From Thermoplasmata archaeon (GTDB lineage Archaea; Thermoplasmatota; Thermoplasmata; Thermoplasmatales; Thermoplasmataceae): a stretch of DNA of 36,822 bases. The stretch covers positions 1 to 36,822 of the forward strand of contig JAKAYB010000003.1 of NCBI GenBank assembly GCA_021826925.1, given 5' to 3'. This document shows positions 1 through 7,586 of this stretch, one piece after another; the first letter of the stretch is position 1; each line of letters opens with the position of its first letter. The notes under the pieces were generated by a model, which worked only from the letters and a program-made list of their open reading frames with translations, was not told the DNA's origin and did no database searches. Position numbers and translations under genes: made by a program.

Positions 1-215
1 GCTTAGTGTATAGTATACTTCTTGGCTTAGTTTACTTTATCTAAGTGATATAATTTAATGTTCTATTCAACCTAGTAACGATTTTATTGCGTAGTCGTAA
101 AGACCATTTTAACAGGTCTCCTGTATTTAAAAAGATATCGCTGAATTATCATAAGGTTTTTGGAACTACAAATTATATTATATTCATAAGACAGGAAATA
201 AGATGGATGTAATTC

Positions 216-233
216 GCAGATTAATATATCTGC
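216..233. promoter_or_regulatory. Inverted repeat upstream of unknown gene
   Basis: Perfect 6-bp arms GCAGAT and ATCTGC flank a TTAATAT-like centre. The site lies 30 nt before the ATG at 264, where an archaeal TATA box would sit for a nearly leaderless transcript, so it could be an operator over the core promoter. It could also be chance in AT-rich DNA. The rest of positions 1-263 is AT-rich and shows nothing else convincing. Confidence 0.25.
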
Positions 234-263
234 ACATGATATAGTTATGGATAGGAATAAACC

Positions 264-689
264 ATGGCCAACGATAAAATTCAAAATCACGAGAGTTTAA
301 TCAGGAAAGAGATGGATAAATTAAAAGAAGAAGACCTATCGGATCACGCTCCACTGATTTCCAAATCCGTTGTGAGGAAGTTAGTAGGATTACTATCGAA
401 ATCAGGAAGTACGGAAATATCTCTTAATGCTGATAATTTTAATTACACTGTTCAGTTTGTTGAATTTGTGAAGCCTCTGCAGGATGGGAATGACGGTGTA
501 TTCGATGATCTACCCTCGGTGGATGACATTGACAATATTTCGTCCTTTCATGTCTTAGTATCGGAGAATAATGAAAAAAATATGACAGATGTTCAGTTCA
601 GAAACAATGTTGTAGAATGTACCCCTGCGAGAATGAGAAAATTTCTCCTAAGGCTTCAGTTAGCAATAGTAAACGCAGAAGAGCGATAA
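264..689 (+). CDS. Unknown acidic protein, 141 aa
   Basis: I do not recognise a family. The protein has no membrane segment or signal peptide. It starts with a charged, probably helical stretch (residues 1-55, with KEMDKLKEEDL), has an acidic middle (residues 75-95, rich in D), and ends in a basic amphipathic helix (about 120-138, ARMRKFLLRLQLAIVNAEER). It is probably cytosolic and soluble. The ATG at 264 is the first in frame and has no clear Shine-Dalgarno site, as is common for archaeal leaderless genes. It stands alone: downstream lies only mobile-element debris. Existence as a gene rests on an open frame of normal composition, not on homology. Confidence 0.6.
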   Translation: MANDKIQNHESLIRKEMDKLKEEDLSDHAPLISKSVVRKLVGLLSKSGSTEISLNADNFNYTVQFVEFVKPLQDGNDGVFDDLPSVDDIDNISSFHVLVSENNEKNMTDVQFRNNVVECTPARMRKFLLRLQLAIVNAEER

Positions 690-845
690 ATAACATCTTT
701 TGCAACCCCACACAAAGTGAAGACAAAGAAATAGCATTCTAAAAATGCATACCTTAGTTGTTTAATCCATAGGGTTCTAAAAAAATCAATTTTTCGATTT
801 TGACAAAAAGTTGACAGAACAGCTTCAAAATTAAAGGGTATAATT

Positions 846-1175
846 AACAAACTGGAATATAAAAATCGAAACTGGGCCCACCGAGATCAATGAACAGCGT
901 ATCGATCGCTTCCCTGCCGATGTTTTTTTTAGCTCGTTTATAACAAGTGTTTGCTCACCTATGATCTTTGTAAGCTCATCGATCCTCTTATCGTACTCGT
1001 TTCCCAAAGGTTCCTCTGCGAGGGCCTTCTTTCCACCCTCGAGGAAACGTTCCCTTCATCTGTAGAACTGTGTCACTAATATCCCATGTCTACGGCACAG
1101 TTCTGCAATGTTTGTTGATGTGAATGATTCTATCACTATCTGGACCTTCTGCTCGACCGTGAATCTCTCAGTCAT
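846..1175 (-). pseudogene. Broken IS3-type transposase orfA
   Basis: Reading leftward from the ATG at 1175 gives the start of an IS3/IS911-type OrfA: MTERFTVEQKVQIVIESF, then a helix-turn-helix (IAELCRRHGILVTQFYR) and a coiled coil (DKRIDELTKIIGEQ). These are the DNA-binding and dimerising parts of such transposases. Two lesions kill it. The conserved tryptophan after QFYR is a TGA stop. Later a run of eight A (on the minus strand, about 922-929) lacks one base, so the frame is lost before NIGREAIDTLF. No orfB, the catalytic part, follows. Its front end sits directly against the IS110 remnant ending at 1299, suggesting it inserted there. The left boundary near 846-873 is uncertain. Confidence 0.7.
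873..886. repeat. Near-copy of the tRNA-Arg 3' end (candidate att site)
   Basis: GGGCCCACCGAGAT matches the first 14 bases of the tRNA-Arg 3' end at 9964-9977 (GGGCCCACCGGGAT) at 13 of 14 positions and in the same orientation. Integrases often use tRNA 3' ends and leave such a direct repeat at the far end of the island. No integrase gene is seen between the copies, and the match is short, so chance is possible. Confidence 0.3.
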
Positions 1176-1298
1176 TTCAAATCACCGTATTCTCTGGAGT
1201 ATGCAGGAGTTTCGAAAAACCCGCTCTGAACTTCGCCTTATATCTAGCTCGTAGTATATTATCTCTCTTATAACTGTACAAATAATAAAGGGAGCATG

Positions 1299-1343
1299 TC
1301 AGTTACGTTTATGTACATCCAAACCAATATAGATATTGACCAC
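1299..1343 (-). pseudogene. IS110-family recombinase remnant (N-terminus only)
   Basis: A strong ribosome binding site (AAAGGAGGTGG, 1341-1351 read leftward) is followed by codons for IYIGLDVHKRN and then TGA. YIGLDVHK is the typical first strand of the RuvC-like DEDD domain of IS110-family recombinases, and its D is the first catalytic aspartate. Only about 14 residues remain; the rest has been replaced by the IS3-type fragment. By spacing from the binding site, the expected ATG position (about 1334) reads ATC, so even the start seems mutated, although GTG at 1343 is possible. The candidate bridge RNA lies directly upstream on the same strand. Confidence 0.5.
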
Positions 1344-1357
1344 CTCCTTTGTGGTTC

Positions 1358-1517
1358 GTGAGAGTTAGAGTCGGAGTATGCTCGACAGTCTTCTATTCAC
1401 CCTTGTTTCAGGGTAGTATGTCGAGACGAAGGGCAGCGAATCTAAAGAGCGGCCTCATGGGCCAAGTGAAATTTCTGCTGCCTTCCGACTCTCACGCTAC
1501 ATCGTCATATAGCGTGA
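1358..1517 (-). ncRNA. Candidate IS110 bridge RNA (structured, ~160 nt)
   Basis: Read leftward, the segment folds into nested hairpins. It starts with a 5' stem-loop, perfect 8-bp arms TCACGCTA (1510-1517) and TAGCGTGA (1492-1499). A closing stem pairs 1484-1491 (GAGTCGGA) with TCCGACTC near 1367-1375. Inside are two stem-loops: GGCAGC/GCTGCC (1477-1482 with 1432-1437, with inner GGCC arms 1460-1463 and 1451-1454), and CTCGACA/TGTCGAG (1419-1425 with 1381-1387, with inner ACCCT/AGGGT 1410-1414 and 1399-1403). Known IS110 bridge RNAs are about 180 nt, lie just before the recombinase start, and have a 5' stem-loop plus two internal loops. Position and layout match; function in this decayed copy is inference. 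Confidence 0.5.
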
Positions 1518-1584
1518 TGGAATGCTTAAGACCCAGGAAAGGAAAAATTAACATCCACCTATAGTTATTATGGGATCACCGTTT

Positions 1585-1595
1585 AAGGAGGTGAT
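1585..1595 (+). promoter_or_regulatory. Strong Shine-Dalgarno before a lost start codon
   Basis: AAGGAGGTGAT is a near-perfect complement to the archaeal 16S rRNA 3' end. It ends about 7 nt before an ACG codon (1602) that opens the IS110-type frame. No usable start lies at the right distance, so ATG mutated to ACG is the simplest explanation. Confidence 0.5.
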
Positions 1596-1601
1596 GATTC
1601 C

Positions 1602-1745
1602 ACGTATACGGGAATGGATATACATTCAAAAATAATTGTATGCACCACTCTGGATGCAAACGGAAAAATAGTGAGAAAGGACAGTTTTGATAACAGTTTT
1701 GACAGGCTGCAGGAATATATTTTCCAGTTCCATGAGAGAGATATG
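1602..1745 (+). pseudogene. IS110-family recombinase remnant, rightward
   Basis: In frame from ACG at 1602 the codons read TYTGMDIHSKIIVCTTLD, then NGKIVRKDSFDN and a stretch ending near FQFHERDM. This is the N-terminal quarter of an IS110-family DEDD recombinase: first strand with its aspartate in GMDIHSK, hairpin, then the next helix. The frame runs into unrelated DNA at about 1745, where the Mrr-like fragment on the other strand ends, so the rest of the gene is deleted. It differs in sequence from the leftward remnant at 1299-1343, so these are two different IS110 members. No catalytic core or C-terminal serine domain remains. Confidence 0.6.
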
Positions 1746-2075
1746 TTAACCTCTATGCGCAAAAATCTCTCTTTCCTCTTCATTAAGTGACTCCATAAAT
1801 TCTGCGTATAATAGTGGCCCTTCTGATCTCTCATTTGAGAACATTTTGTCAATTCTTTTTAAGGAATCTTGGATCTGTGATTCTCTTAAGAAAGGCTCAA
1901 ATGCATTATCTACTTCCTTAATCCTATTACCATAATGGTCGAGTACATAAACTATGTCATATGCATCTTTGGTGAATGCGGATATTGTTAGCATGACGCC
2001 ATTATCGGACTTACCTTCAAGTGTTCTCACAAATTCCCTGATTTTCGCGATGTAGCGAAATATTGGCCATTTAAC
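1746..2075 (-). pseudogene. C-terminal fragment of Mrr-like restriction endonuclease
   Basis: The open frame runs leftward from 2075, just after a TAG, to TAA at 1746, about 109 codons. It contains IAKIREFVRTLEGKSDNGV and then LTISAFTKDAYDIVYVLD. This closely follows the end of the Mrr_cat nuclease fold (pattern 'IreFvgal.g..adkGvfiTts.FtkeA..yA'), where the conserved Thr/Ser and Phe follow the core strand. The catalytic D and ExK motifs would lie upstream and are missing. GTG at 2030 is the only normal in-frame start, so this is a remnant rather than a working enzyme. The C-terminal 45 residues are acidic and helical and I do not recognise them. It sits between IS debris and the acyl-CoA synthetase gene. 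Confidence 0.5.
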
Positions 2076-2166
2076 CTAATCATCTCCATAGTTGACATCA
2101 GAAGGCACCAATGTTTCCTATGTATATCTCACAAAAAAGTGGTTCCGCTGGATCTGTTGCAGGATT

Positions 2167-3717
2167 TTACTGCGTCTTGCTTCCATAAATTTCCTTCAAC
2201 ATGGCTTTGTTTATTTTTCCGCTCCCGGTTTTTGGAAGTTCATCTGTAATAAAGACTCGCTTAGGCCATTTGTATGATGCTAGGGATGTGCTGCTTTCGC
2301 AGAATTTAATTATGTCGTTTGGCGACAGGCCGTCTTTCTTGGGAACAACAATTGCGGTTACCGCTTCTATCCATCTTTCATGCGGGATCCCTATTACCGC
2401 GACCTCTTTCACATCGGGATGTGAAGATATAAAGCCTTCAACTTCCTGTGGATATATGTTTTCTCCGCCTGATATGATCATTTCATCAATCCTTCCAAGA
2501 TAGTACATTAGATTGTCATCATCTACCCTTACTATGTCCTTTGTGTTGAACCATCCGTCATTAAAGCGCTCCAGATTCAATTCTGGTCTGTTTAGGTAGC
2601 CGGGTGTGATTGTGTCACCCTGCAGAAGTAGGACTCCTTCCCTGCTATCTTTCAATTGACCTTTATCACTGAAACTTTCCGGTTTTACTATCCTGAATCT
2701 TCCAACCTGTTTCATGATAGAACCCATGGATCCGAGTTTCCATTTCTGGCCTTCCGCGTACGAAACGATAAATCCCGCGGCCTCAGTCAGACCGTATATT
2801 TCCCTGAGTGGAACTTTGAAAAATTCATTGAAATATGATATTATGGGATCTGGAGTGGGCGATCCTCCAAAGAATATGAATCTGTAGGTGAATTTATCCC
2901 TTTTGAGGTCCCCCATAGATTTGATGTTGTTCACCGTATCCACGACCATGGTTGAGACCAACCCTGACCATGTCGCCTTCTTGTTGATGGACAGATCAAT
3001 CCATTCCCTGGCATTCCACTTCGGCAGAAGTATTATTCTGCCCCCTGAAAAGAGCGCGGGAAAAGTTCCGCATTGAAGGCCGCCGACATGGAATAAAGGA
3101 ACATTGTTCAGAAGAGTGTCTGTTGATTTCAGTTTCCAGGCATCCATAACCATGTGGATCGATGAGGAATTGTTCCTGTGGCTCTGCCTCACCCCTTTAG
3201 GCTTTCCTGTGGTGCCGGATGTGTACATAACCATTGCATCATCGCCATCGAGGGCCCAGTTTTCGCCATCCCCCTTACTCTCATGATCCGATTTGTAAAT
3301 ATGGCCAAAACTGTTTTCAGTGTCTTCCGGCCCCTGCACAACAGTTTTGAGAGATGCGTTACGATTAAGTACCGGAGTCAGCCTCTCCTTTTCTTGCTCA
3401 GAGAGTAAAAGATATTTCAGTCCAGCGTCATCAATCACGAACTGTATATCATCGACAGAAAATCTGTTGTTGATCGGCACAGCAACCGCGCCTGTCTTCC
3501 ACGTTGCATAGAACGATGCAAGATAGTCCACCGACATGGGTAGCAGTATCCCTATTCTGTCATTTCTTTTGACTCCAGCATTCGAAAGGTAGCTTGCAAG
3601 ATTCTCCGCCATCTTCCCAAAATCCTTATATGACACCTGCCTCCCTGATTCCTCTATAGCAATATTTTCAGGATGTTCAAGTACAGATCTATCCAGATAG
3701 GATGCCAAATTAACCAT
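2167..3717 (-). CDS. Acyl-CoA synthetase (AMP-forming), copy 1
   Basis: ANL-superfamily ligase, 516 aa, normal length. It activates a carboxylic acid with ATP to an acyl-AMP and then forms the CoA thioester in the cytosol. Seen motifs: AMP/phosphate loop MYTSGTTGKPKG (residues 164-175), YGLTEA (308-313), hinge region YLGRIDEMIISGGENIYPQEVE (about 406-426), and PKTGSGKI with catalytic Lys501. The usual TGD is TKD (392-394), a mild deviation. The substrate cannot be read from the sequence; it resembles medium/long-chain fatty-acid and carnitine-CoA ligase-like enzymes. It is divergent from the synthetase operon starting at 3872 across a 154-bp gap that must hold both promoters, suggesting joint control. 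The protein begins MVNLASYLD at an ATG. Confidence 0.9.
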   Translation of the reverse strand: MVNLASYLDRSVLEHPENIAIEESGRQVSYKDFGKMAENLASYLSNAGVKRNDRIGILLPMSVDYLASFYATWKTGAVAVPINNRFSVDDIQFVIDDAGLKYLLLSEQEKERLTPVLNRNASLKTVVQGPEDTENSFGHIYKSDHESKGDGENWALDGDDAMVMYTSGTTGKPKGVRQSHRNNSSSIHMVMDAWKLKSTDTLLNNVPLFHVGGLQCGTFPALFSGGRIILLPKWNAREWIDLSINKKATWSGLVSTMVVDTVNNIKSMGDLKRDKFTYRFIFFGGSPTPDPIISYFNEFFKVPLREIYGLTEAAGFIVSYAEGQKWKLGSMGSIMKQVGRFRIVKPESFSDKGQLKDSREGVLLLQGDTITPGYLNRPELNLERFNDGWFNTKDIVRVDDDNLMYYLGRIDEMIISGGENIYPQEVEGFISSHPDVKEVAVIGIPHERWIEAVTAIVVPKKDGLSPNDIIKFCESSTSLASYKWPKRVFITDELPKTGSGKINKAMLKEIYGSKTQ

Positions 3718-3833
3718 GATTATCTCTACGCTAATATGAGATTACTAGATATTAACGTTTACCATTTACTTCATCTAATTTATAGATATTTTAAAATGAT
3801 AGCTAATATCACATGTTTTTGGACATGAATAAA

Positions 3834-3842
3834 GTTTTTAAG
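3834..3842 (+). promoter_or_regulatory. Putative TATA box for the acyl-CoA operon
   Basis: GTTTTTAAG ends 29 nt before the ATG at 3872. That is the distance expected for an archaeal TATA element driving a leaderless or nearly leaderless transcript. No Shine-Dalgarno site precedes the ATG, which agrees. There is no experimental support. Confidence 0.35.
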
Positions 3843-3871
3843 CCATGATACTGCTATCTTATTGATAGATC

Positions 3872-5347
3872 ATGTTAAACGTTTCGGATGTCCTTGATCG
3901 GTCCTCGGAAAAATGGCCCAGTAAAGATTTTCTATATTTTAACGACAGAACATCTAGCTTTGAGACGTTCAGAGAAAGGGTTCTCGGATGGGTATCGTAT
4001 CTTAGAATGAGTGGTGTAAAGGCCGGAGACGTTGTCGCTGTTTTCTCTAAAAACAGGCCCGAAATGCTTGAACTTTGGATGGCCGTAAATCGTATAGGTG
4101 CAGTGTATTCTCCATATAACTTCAACCTCAAACAGGATGAGATTAAGGCGCTTATCCAAGATTCCAGACCTGTTATTCTTTTCACTGATACTGCCTTAAA
4201 CACTGATCCTGGAACTAGAACAGTGGAATTTGACAGAGTAAATCTTAAAGATACTGACGATTTTGTCTATCAAACTGACCCAAACGATGTTTCGACTCTT
4301 CTTTACACCTCGGGAACTGAATCTGCTCCAAAAGGCGTTATGAACACCCATCTAAACTGGTATTCCTCGTTATTGAGTTCTATACATGATCTGGACTGGC
4401 GTCATGATGATGTGTTTTTGTTGAGCATTCCTGTTTACCATGTGGCTGGCATGTACACATTCTTAGGCTTCATGAATGTTGGGGCCTCCATAGTACTTGA
4501 GGCTGTTCCAAATCCAGCTGAAATAGTTTCCTTGATAAACGATTACGGTGTTACATATCTTATTTTTCCACCCACTGTATTCATAGGGCTTTCTCAGTTT
4601 GTGAAAGAGCCCTTCGCTTCTGTGAAAAAGTGCATCAGCTTTGGTGCTTTCATAAGTGAGACGCAGTTTGATGCAGTCTCCAAGATTTTCCCTGGAGTGC
4701 AGTGGAGAAATTATTACGGCATGACTGAGACCACTCCAATGGGAACAACGCTTCAACCAGGTGATTTTGAAGACAGAAAGGAATCTATAGGGAAGCCTCA
4801 TATCAACATCTCTCTTAAGCTTGTCAAGGATGATGGATCCGAGGCTAGAATAGGAGAAGTTGGGGAGATACTGATGAAAGGACCTACGGTTGCCAAAGGT
4901 TATTTCAATGACAAAGCAAAGACCAAAGCTTCCTTCGATGGCGGATGGATCAGGACCGGAGACCAAGCAGTAATGGACAACGAGGGTTTCCTTTACTTTG
5001 TAGATAGAAAGAAGGACATAATCCGCACAGGCGGAGAGAATGTTTCTTCCATAGAGGTAGAGAGAGAGCTTCTTACACACAGATCCATTGGAGAAGCTGC
5101 GGTAGTAGGTATAAAACACCCTTATTGGATGGAGGCAGTAACCGCATTTGTCACCGCCAGAAAAGATCAGAAGGTGGTACCTGATGAGATCATTGAATAT
5201 CTTAAACCAAGAATCGCAAATTACAAGATACCTAAGAAGATCATAGTTCTCCCCTCTCTTCCGCATAATGCAAGCGGGAAAATACTCAAGAAGGAACTAA
5301 GGGAGCAATACAAGGACTCATACATGAACGATCAGGTGAAAAAGTGA
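3872..5347 (+). CDS. Acyl-CoA synthetase (AMP-forming), copy 2
   Basis: ANL-family acyl-CoA ligase, 491 aa. Motifs: phosphate loop YTSGTESAPKG (residues 145-155; the second T-G of the usual SGTTG is E-S, a known variant), NYYGMTETTPMG for adenine/acyl binding, WIRTGD, VDRKKDIIRTGGENV at the hinge, and NASGKILKKELRE with the catalytic Lys near the C-terminus. It is the first gene of a five-gene rightward operon: its stop overlaps the GTG start of the MaoC gene by 4 nt (GTGA, 5344-5347). Context points to a substrate that is activated, hydrated and then cleaved by the neighbouring enzymes. It differs clearly from copies 1 and 3, so the three ligases probably act on different acids or successive intermediates. 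Confidence 0.9.
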   Translation: MLNVSDVLDRSSEKWPSKDFLYFNDRTSSFETFRERVLGWVSYLRMSGVKAGDVVAVFSKNRPEMLELWMAVNRIGAVYSPYNFNLKQDEIKALIQDSRPVILFTDTALNTDPGTRTVEFDRVNLKDTDDFVYQTDPNDVSTLLYTSGTESAPKGVMNTHLNWYSSLLSSIHDLDWRHDDVFLLSIPVYHVAGMYTFLGFMNVGASIVLEAVPNPAEIVSLINDYGVTYLIFPPTVFIGLSQFVKEPFASVKKCISFGAFISETQFDAVSKIFPGVQWRNYYGMTETTPMGTTLQPGDFEDRKESIGKPHINISLKLVKDDGSEARIGEVGEILMKGPTVAKGYFNDKAKTKASFDGGWIRTGDQAVMDNEGFLYFVDRKKDIIRTGGENVSSIEVERELLTHRSIGEAAVVGIKHPYWMEAVTAFVTARKDQKVVPDEIIEYLKPRIANYKIPKKIIVLPSLPHNASGKILKKELREQYKDSYMNDQVKK

Positions 5348-5757
5348 CCGCAGAGGATAAAACTACCGAAGGCAGGACAATAACCGAAACCGATCTTGTG
5401 ATGTTCTCATATTTCACGGGAGACTGGACGTATCTTCATACAGACAAGGAAATGGCGGAAAAAAGCATTTTTGGTGAACGGGTGGCCCACGGCTATCTCA
5501 CACTGTCCGTTTCTCTTGGTCTTATGATCCGCTCCGGCGCAATCAATACTGACATATTCATAGCGCTGAAATCTATAGAAAGGGTCCGTTTTCTCAAACC
5601 CGTGAAAATAGGCGATACAATAACAGTATCATACTCAGCAGAAAGGAGAGAATCTAGGCCTGGTTCGGTTGTGGTAACACTTTCTGCGAAGACATTCAAC
5701 CAGAGAAAGGAGTGCGTGATGGAATTCGTCACAGTGCACCTTGAAAAAAAGAGATAA
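5344..5757 (+). CDS. MaoC-like (R)-enoyl-CoA hydratase
   Basis: Single hot-dog domain protein, 137 aa, the usual length for an R-specific enoyl-CoA hydratase. These enzymes add water to trans-2-enoyl-CoA and work as dimers. The hydratase motif is GDWTYLHTD (residues 26-34) with catalytic Asp27 and His32, followed by A.....F..RVAHG (38-50), matching the PhaJ pattern D.N..H...A....F...i.HG, except that the usual Asn is Thr29. It starts at GTG 5344, overlapping the synthetase stop, with AGGTGA 4-5 nt upstream, so translation is coupled. In bacterial steroid side-chain degradation a MaoC protein works with a DUF35 protein and a thiolase-fold aldolase; the next two genes encode that same pair of folds. 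Confidence 0.85.
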   Translation: MTAEDKTTEGRTITETDLVMFSYFTGDWTYLHTDKEMAEKSIFGERVAHGYLTLSVSLGLMIRSGAINTDIFIALKSIERVRFLKPVKIGDTITVSYSAERRESRPGSVVVTLSAKTFNQRKECVMEFVTVHLEKKR

Positions 5758-5773
5758 AACGGAGATATAAGTT

Positions 5774-7027
5774 ATGAAATCGTACAGACAATTGAAAAGT
5801 GAAAAGAGGAGAGTTGCGGTCGTGGGAACAGGACAGACCAAATTTGAGGCGAGGACTCCGGATAAAACCTATTATGAACTTGCCCTGGAAGCCGCCATGA
5901 TGGCCATGAGCGATGCGGGAATTATCCCAGAAAACATAGATTCGGTCGTTTATGGAATTTATAACGACTTATTTGAGAGGCAGATAATGCCGGATACGTA
6001 CGTTCATGATTACCTTGGAATGTACGGGAAACCTGGGATCAGGATCACAACTGGCGGTGCTACTGGGGGCTATGCATTTAGGTCCGGATATTCGGAGGTT
6101 GCTTCCGGTCTTGCGGATGTCACCCTGGTGATAGGTGTTGAGAAGGCTCAGGACTGTTACGACTGGGCTCAGGGAAAAACAACACCAGAAGTCATAAAGT
6201 CCATCGCCTATAGCGCAGATATGACTTGGGAATTCCCTCTCGGGACTTCTGCTGCCTCCTCGTACGCCATTCTCGCATCTGCGCACATGAAGAAATATGG
6301 CACCACCGAGGAACAGGCTGCACTAGTTAGTGTGAAGAACCATGGAAATGCCATCAACAATCCATTTGCTCAAAGTCCAATGAAGATAACTGTTGACGAG
6401 GTAATGCAGTCCAGGATGATTTCCTACCCTTTCAAGATGCTTGACTGTTCCCTTTACACTGAGGGTGCATATGCACTTGTTCTGATGAGTGAGGAAAAAG
6501 CCAGAGAAGCTGGAGTTAAGGATCCGGTCTGGGTTATGGGCATAGGTTCATCCAACGACAAGTCCTTCACCGGATCAAGAACTGTGAATGACAGGTTGGG
6601 AAAATATGGAGACATAGCTGATCTGAGGAATCACTACGAATCCGCGGCACTGGCTTACAGAATGGCAGGCATCCAGAATCCGAGAAAGTCGATTGATGTC
6701 GCTGAACTCCATGACGCATTCAGTTTTACAGAAATTCAGGCTTACGAGGCTATGGGCTTCTGTGAAAGAGGCAAGGGAGGGAAATTTATAGAGGACGCAG
6801 TTCCAATGATAGGTGGTGATCTTCCAGTATCCCCTTCCGGCGGCCTTCTGGGTGCCGGACATGCAGTTGGAGCAACTGGGGTGATGCAGATAGGTGAAGT
6901 TGTAAATCAGCTGAGAAATAAGGCGGGAAAGAGACAGGTGGAGATAAATAGAGGTGCTGGATTGGCGCATTCAATCGGCGGGCCAGGATCGTCATACTGC
7001 TCTGTGTCAGTGCTAGGAGTGGATTGA
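5774..7027 (+). CDS. Thiolase-fold (SCP2-type) protein lacking the active-site Cys
   Basis: 417 aa, full-length thiolase fold of the SCP-x/archaeal acetyltransferase type. Seen landmarks: N-terminal VAVVGTGQTKFEA, VASGLADVTLVIGVEK (about 109-124), ELHDAFSF (311-318), SPSGGLLGAGHAVGATG (353-369, His363) and LAHSIGGPG (397-405). The nucleophile position, normally Cys in CATG or CASGG, is Gly95 in TTGGATGG, so ordinary thiolytic Claisen chemistry is unlikely. Thiolase-fold proteins paired with DUF35, such as Ltp2, are retro-aldolases in steroid side-chain breakdown; as far as I recall they also dispense with the thiolase nucleophile. The DUF35 gene starts directly after it, which fits a two-protein complex. 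Specific substrate unknown. GGAG 9 nt before the ATG supports the start. Confidence 0.85.
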   Translation: MKSYRQLKSEKRRVAVVGTGQTKFEARTPDKTYYELALEAAMMAMSDAGIIPENIDSVVYGIYNDLFERQIMPDTYVHDYLGMYGKPGIRITTGGATGGYAFRSGYSEVASGLADVTLVIGVEKAQDCYDWAQGKTTPEVIKSIAYSADMTWEFPLGTSAASSYAILASAHMKKYGTTEEQAALVSVKNHGNAINNPFAQSPMKITVDEVMQSRMISYPFKMLDCSLYTEGAYALVLMSEEKAREAGVKDPVWVMGIGSSNDKSFTGSRTVNDRLGKYGDIADLRNHYESAALAYRMAGIQNPRKSIDVAELHDAFSFTEIQAYEAMGFCERGKGGKFIEDAVPMIGGDLPVSPSGGLLGAGHAVGATGVMQIGEVVNQLRNKAGKRQVEINRGAGLAHSIGGPGSSYCSVSVLGVD

Positions 7028-7028
7028 A

Positions 7029-7586
7029 TTGAAAACATCGACCGAAAAGGCCAGGGAGACTGCAAGAAAGGAACTTAAGTCCGAACCTTTGGAAAGCGTG
7101 ATAGACCGGATTATTTTTGAAAAACTTAACCAGAATTCGTCTGTTCTGGAACACGAGAAGTATTTTGAGATTCCTGATAAGATGGTCATGTTCTATAAAT
7201 ACAGCTACGGGAAGCAGTCAAGGTTCTTCTCTGAACTCATGAATCGCGCTGAACTTTACGGTTCCAGGTGCACTAAATGCGGAATCGTTCATTTCCCACC
7301 AAGATCGAGATGCTCTGAATGTTACGGGGAAACTGAATGGAAAAAAGTGAGTACCGAGGGAATTGTGCTGTCCAGTACAACCTCCTGGTATGCGACCTCT
7401 GAGTTCTTTGATAAGGTTCCCTACGCAGTTGGATACGTCAAGCCTATAGATGCGGATACCGGTATACTTCAGAGAATAGACCTCAAAGGGAGAGAAAGGA
7501 TTGAACCCGGCACAAAAGTTATCGCAAGGTTTAAGGAAAAGAGGAAAGGAGTTGTTTCTGATTTCTGGTATGAAATAATGGAGTGA
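7029..7586 (+). CDS. DUF35 zinc-ribbon/OB-fold partner of the thiolase-fold protein
   Basis: 185 aa. A rubredoxin-like zinc ribbon has Cys81, Cys84, Cys95 and Cys98 (CTKCG...CSEC). It is followed by an OB-fold acyl-CoA-binding half (about 105-180) with VPYAVGYV and GTKVIARF, as in DUF35 proteins. In archaea such proteins bridge thiolase and HMG-CoA synthase; in actinobacteria they activate Ltp2-type aldolases. The TTG start at 7029 lies 1 nt after the thiolase stop and is supported by AGGAGTGG ending about 6 nt before it. The N-terminal 65 residues before the ribbon are longer than usual and partly charged helix. Its stop overlaps the next start (GTGA). Role: structural and CoA-binding partner, inferred from family and position. 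Confidence 0.85.
   Translation: MKTSTEKARETARKELKSEPLESVIDRIIFEKLNQNSSVLEHEKYFEIPDKMVMFYKYSYGKQSRFFSELMNRAELYGSRCTKCGIVHFPPRSRCSECYGETEWKKVSTEGIVLSSTTSWYATSEFFDKVPYAVGYVKPIDADTGILQRIDLKGRERIEPGTKVIARFKEKRKGVVSDFWYEIME

Noticed and set aside
84-290. Leftward 68-codon open frame before the first gene
   Set aside because: It overlaps the start of the clearer rightward gene, has no recognisable domain and an AT-driven composition.
780-805. AAAATC/GATTTT inverted repeat as an IS end or terminator
   Set aside because: Arms of only 6 bp in very AT-rich DNA; no matching copy or target duplication seen.
1349-1564. Rightward 71-codon open frame inside the IS debris
   Set aside because: It runs through the hairpins of the candidate bridge RNA; translated residues look like noise.
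4463-5266. 267-codon leftward frame inside acyl-CoA synthetase copy 2
   Set aside because: It is the reverse shadow of a gene with complete ligase motifs and has no domain of its own.
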